Shown here in pieces: positions 24,462 to 28,304 of a stretch of 28,304 bases of DNA. Made by a program: the position numbers and the translations under genes. Numbering within the stretch: the stretch's first letter is position 1; every line of letters starts with the position of its first letter. Origin of the DNA: Saccoglossus kowalevskii (taxonomy: Eukaryota > Hemichordata > Enteropneusta > Harrimaniidae); NCBI RefSeq assembly GCF_000003605.2, contig NW_003127246.1:1-28304 (forward strand), in the 5' to 3' direction. The notes below the pieces were generated by a model, which had not been told where the DNA came from, made no database searches, and saw only the letters and a program-made list of their open reading frames with translations.

Positions 24462-24683
24462 CTGTTAAACTGTACCTCATTTGTATGATAAGCAGGATAT
24501 TGCTGGTAGAACTGACATCCAATGAAAACCTACAACTGTTAAACTGTACCTCATTTGTATGGTAAGCAGGATATTGCTGGTAGAACTGACATCCAATGAA
24601 AACCTACAACTGTTAAACTGTACCTCATTTGTATGGTAAGCAGGATATTGTTGGTAGAACTGACGTCCATTGAAAACATACAA
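24462..24683 (+). repeat. 3-monomer higher-order unit (222 bp), copy 2
   Basis: This is the adjacent second copy of the 222-bp unit. The next monomer (24684 onward) has GGTAAGCTGG, so only two tandem copies exist in this form. Related GACGTCCATTG monomers at 12389 and 12611 are also 222 bp apart. Confidence 0.85.
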
Positions 24684-27600
24684 CTGTTAAACTGTACCTC
24701 ATTTGTATGGTAAGCTGGATATTGCTGGTAGAACTGACATCCAATGAAAACCTACAACTGTTAAACTGTACCTCATTTGTATGATAAGCAGGATATTGCT
24801 GGTAGAACTGATGTCCAATGAAAACCTACAACTGTTAAACTGTACCTGATTTGTATGGGAAGCAGGATATTGCTGGTAGAACTGACATCCAATGAAAACC
24901 TACAACTGTTAAACTGTACCTCATTTGTATGGTAAGCAGGATATTGCTGGTAGAACTGATGTCCAATGAAAACCTACAACTGTTAAACTGTACCTCATTT
25001 GTATGGTAAGCAGGATATTGCTGGTAGAACTGATGTCCAATGAAAACCTACAACTGTTAAACTGTACCTCATTTGTATGGTAAGCAGGATATTGCTGGTA
25101 GAACTGATGTCCAATGAAAACCTAGAAATGTTAAACTGTACCTCATTTGTATGGTAAGCAGGATATTGCTGGTAGAACTGACATCCAATGAAAACCTACA
25201 ACTGTTAAACTGTACCTCATTTGTATGATAAGCAGGATATTGCTGGTAGAACTGACATCCAATGAAAACCTACAACTGTTAAACTGTACCTCATTTGTAA
25301 GGTAAGCAGGATATTGCTGGTAGAACTGACATCCAATGAAAACCTACAACTGTTAAACTGTACCTCATTTGTAAGGTAAGCAGGATATTGCTGGTAGAAC
25401 TGACATCCAATGAAAACCTACAACTGTTAAACTGTACCTCATTTGTATGGTAAGCAGGATATTGCTTGTAGAACTGACATCCAATGAAAACCTACAACTG
25501 TTAAACTGTACCTGATTTGTATGGTAAGCAGGATATTGCTGGTAGAACTGACATCCAATGAAAACCTACAACTGTTAAACTGTACCTCATTTGTATGGTA
25601 AGCAGGATATTGCTGGTAGAACTGACGTCCATTGAAAACATACAACTGTTAAACTGTACCTCATTTGTATGGTAAGCTGGATATTGCTGGTAGAACTGAC
25701 ATCCAATGAAAACCTACAACTGTTAAACTGTACCTCATTTGTATGGTAAGCAGGATATTGCTGGTAGAACTGACATCCAATGAAAACCTACAACTGTTAA
25801 ACTGTACCTCATTTGTATGGTAAGCAGGATATTGCTGGTAGAACTGACATCCAATGAAAACCTACAACTGTTAAACTGTACCTCATTTGTATGATAAGCA
25901 GGATATTGCTGGTAGAACTGACATCCAATGAAAACCTACAACTGTTAAACTGTACCTCATTTGTATGGTAAGCAGGATATTGCTGGTAGAACTGATGTCC
26001 AATGAAAACCTACATCTGTTAAACTGTACCTCATTTGTATGGTAAGCAGGATATTGCTGGTAGAACTGACATCCAATGAAAACCTACATCTGTTAAACTG
26101 TACCTCATTTGTATGGTAAGCAGGATATTGCTGGTAGAACTGACATCCAATGAAAACCTACAACTGTTAAACTGTACCTCATTTGTATGGTAAGCAGGAT
26201 ATTGCTGGTAGAACTGATATCCAATGAAAACCTACAACTGTTAAACTGTACCTCATTTGTATGATAAGCAGGATATTGCTGGTAGAACTGACATCCAATG
26301 AAAACCTACAACTGTTAAACTGTACCTCATTTGTATGGTAAGCAGGATATTGCTAGTAGAACTGACATCCAATGAAAACCTACAACTGTTAAACTGTACC
26401 TCATTTGCATGGTAAGCAGGATATTGCTAGTAGAACTGACATCCAATGAAAACCTACATCTGTTAAACTGTACCTCATTTGTATGGTAAGCAGGATATTG
26501 CTAGTAGAACTGACATCCAATGAAAACCTACAACTGTTAAACTGTACCTCATTTGCATGGTAAGCAGGATATTGCTGGTAGAACTGACATCCAATGAAAA
26601 CCTACAACTGTTAAACTGTACCTCATTTGTATGGTAAGCAGGATATTGCTGGTAGAACTGACATCCAAAGAAAACCTACAACTGTTAAACTGTACCTCAT
26701 TTGTATGGTAAGCAGGATATTGCTGGTAGAACTGACATCCAATGAAAACCTACAACTGTTAAACTGTACCTCATTTGTATGGTAAGCATGATATTGCTAG
26801 TAGAACTGACATCCAATGAAAACCTACAACTGTTAAACTGTACCTCATTTGTATGGTAAGCAGGATATTGCTAGTAGAACTGACATCCAATGAAAACCTA
26901 CAACTGTTAAACTGTACCTCATTTGTATGGTAAGCAGGATATTGCTGGTAGAACTGATGTCCAATGAAAACATACAACTGTTAAACTGTACCTCATTTGT
27001 ATGATAAGCAGGATATTGCTAGTAGAACTGACATCCAATGAAAACCTACAACTGTTAAACTGTACCTCATTTGTATGGTAAGCAGGATATTGCTGGTAGA
27101 ACTGACATCCAATGAAAACATACAACTGTTAAACTGTACCTCATTTGTATGGTAAGCAGAATATTGCTGGTAGAACTGACATCCAATGAAAACCTACAAC
27201 TGTTAAACTGTACCTCATTTGTATGGTAAGCAGGATATTGCTGGTAGAACTGATGTCCAATGAAAACCTACAACTGTTAAACTGTACCTCATTTGTATGG
27301 CAAGCAGGATATTGCTGGTAGAACTGATGTCCAATGAAAACCTACAAGTGTTAAACTGTACCTCATTTGTATAGTAAGCAGGATATTGCTGATAGAACTG
27401 ATGTCCAATGAAAACCTAGAAATGTTAAACTGTACCTCATTTGTATGGTAAGCAGGATATTGCTGGTAGAACTGATGTCCAATGAAAACCTAGAAATGTT
27501 AAACTGTACCTCATTTGTATGGTAAGCAGGATATTGCTGTAGAGACTGACATCCAATAAAAACCTACATCTGTTAAACTGTACCTCATTTGTATGGTAAG

Positions 27601-28304
27601 CTGGATATTGCTGGTAGAACTGACATCCAATGAAAACCTACAACTGTTAAACTGTACATCATTTGTATGGTAAGCAGGATATTGCTGGTAGAACTGATGT
27701 CCAATGAAAACCTACAACTGTTAAACTGTACCTCATTTGTATGATAAGCAGGATATTGCTGGTAGAACTGACATCCAATGAAAACCTACAACTGTTAAAC
27801 TGTACCTCATTTGTATGGTAAGCAGGATATTGCTGGTAGAACTGACATCCAATGAAAACCTACAACTGTTAAACTGTACCTCATTTGCATGGTAAGCAGG
27901 ATATTGCTAGTAGAACTGACATCCAATGAAAACCTACATCTGTTAAACTGTACCTCATTTGTATGGTAAGCAGGATATTGCTGGTAGAACTGATGTCCAA
28001 TGAAAACCTACAACTGTTAAACTGTACCTCATTTGTATGATAAGCAGGATATTGCTGGTAGAACTGACATTCAATGAAAACCTACAACTGTTAAACTGTA
28101 CCTCATTTGTATGGTAAGCAGGATATTGCTGGTAGAACTGACATCCAATGAAAACCTACATCTGTTAAACTGTACCTCATTTGTATGGTAAGCAGGATAT
28201 TGCTGGTAGAACTGACATCCAATGAAAACATACAACTGTTAAACTGTACCTCATTTGTATGGTAAGCTGGATATTTGCTCGTAGAACTGACATCCAATGA
28301 AAAC

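Larger units (their letters stand above)
11780..28304 (+). repeat. 74-bp tandem satellite array, block 2 (about 223 monomers)
   Basis: This is the same satellite, in the same orientation and register as block 1, resuming directly after the 792-bp insertion. It contains the same variant classes as block 1, including the CTAGAAATG marker, the GACGTCCATTG...ACATAC class and the 73-bp CTGTAG class. Blocks 1 and 2 are therefore one array split by the insertion, not two independent arrays. Some variants are commoner here, notably GACGTCCATTG (12241, 12389, 12611, 16960, 17402, 17550, 20434, 24070, 24440, 24662, 25624, against a single copy near 4561 in block 1). Short tracts with many single-base deletions occur at about 12940-13090, 15170-15445 and 17100-17135. 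The array runs off the right edge. Confidence 0.98.

Noticed and set aside
234-28297. Many minus-strand open frames of 60-138 codons encoding similar repetitive peptides
   Set aside because: They are translations of the tandem satellite. The 74-bp period cycles through three frames, so each frame meets the same TGA (in CAAATGAGG on the minus strand) about every 222 bp, giving near-identical products of about 68 residues. Longer ones occur only where a monomer has an indel. They overlap one another and lack any gene context.
1-28304. CRISPR array
   Set aside because: The period is a continuous 74-bp unit in which the whole unit is conserved. There are no unique spacers between short repeats, no leader and no cas genes, and the sequence is eukaryotic in character.
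1-28304. CENP-B-box-like motif or stable hairpin within the monomer
   Set aside because: The monomer has no CpG, which the core of the CENP-B box requires, and I found no extended inverted repeat. Only short palindromes such as GTAC are present.
28264-28304. A second LTR junction at the right edge (GGATATTTGCTCG resembles the left junction GGATATTTGTCG)
   Set aside because: The satellite continues directly with GTAGAACTGACATCC, so this is a monomer with an extra T and one substitution, not an insertion boundary.

Overview
The window is eukaryotic, most likely animal, non-coding DNA. Almost all of it is one head-to-tail satellite with a 74-bp monomer, about 372 copies, all on the same strand. 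I see no bacterial or viral gene organisation, no supportable protein gene and no RNA gene. The species cannot be named from the sequence. The satellite monomer is about 38% G+C and its consensus contains no CpG; positions 1852-1925 are one copy that matches the consensus exactly.

Layout: satellite block 1 (1-10987, about 148 monomers); a 792-bp unrelated insertion (10988-11779); satellite block 2 (11780-28304, about 223 monomers). The insertion begins TGT, ends ACA and is flanked by a 5-bp direct repeat ATATT (10983-10987 and 11780-11784). It carries a TATA-like stretch followed 48 bp later by AATAAA, and has no internal coding region. I interpret it as a solo LTR of an LTR retrotransposon. 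Removing 797 bp (LTR plus one ATATT) makes the distance between the two flanking marker monomers exactly 592 bp, or 8 x 74, so the insertion left the satellite register intact.

Within the array, monomers differ by linked variants such as GGTAAG/GATAAG, CTGGTAG/CTAGTAG, GACATCC/GATGTCC/GACGTCC and CTACAACTG/CTAGAAATG. These recur in the same order, giving a loose higher-order structure with preferred spacings of 8 monomers (592 bp), 9 monomers (666 bp) and 3 monomers (222 bp). Several 450-613 bp blocks are identical or nearly so between places 0.6-10 kb apart, as expected from repeated unequal exchange or amplification. A few short tracts (about 12940-13090, 15170-15445, 17100-17135) are dense in single-base deletions, which may be decayed units or long-read consensus errors.

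All long open frames on the minus strand are by-products of reading a 74-bp period, which is not a multiple of 3, through tandem copies. They end at the same TGA in the monomer and should not be annotated as genes. The most informative points are the precisely datable LTR insertion, the CpG contrast between satellite and LTR, and the layered higher-order duplications.
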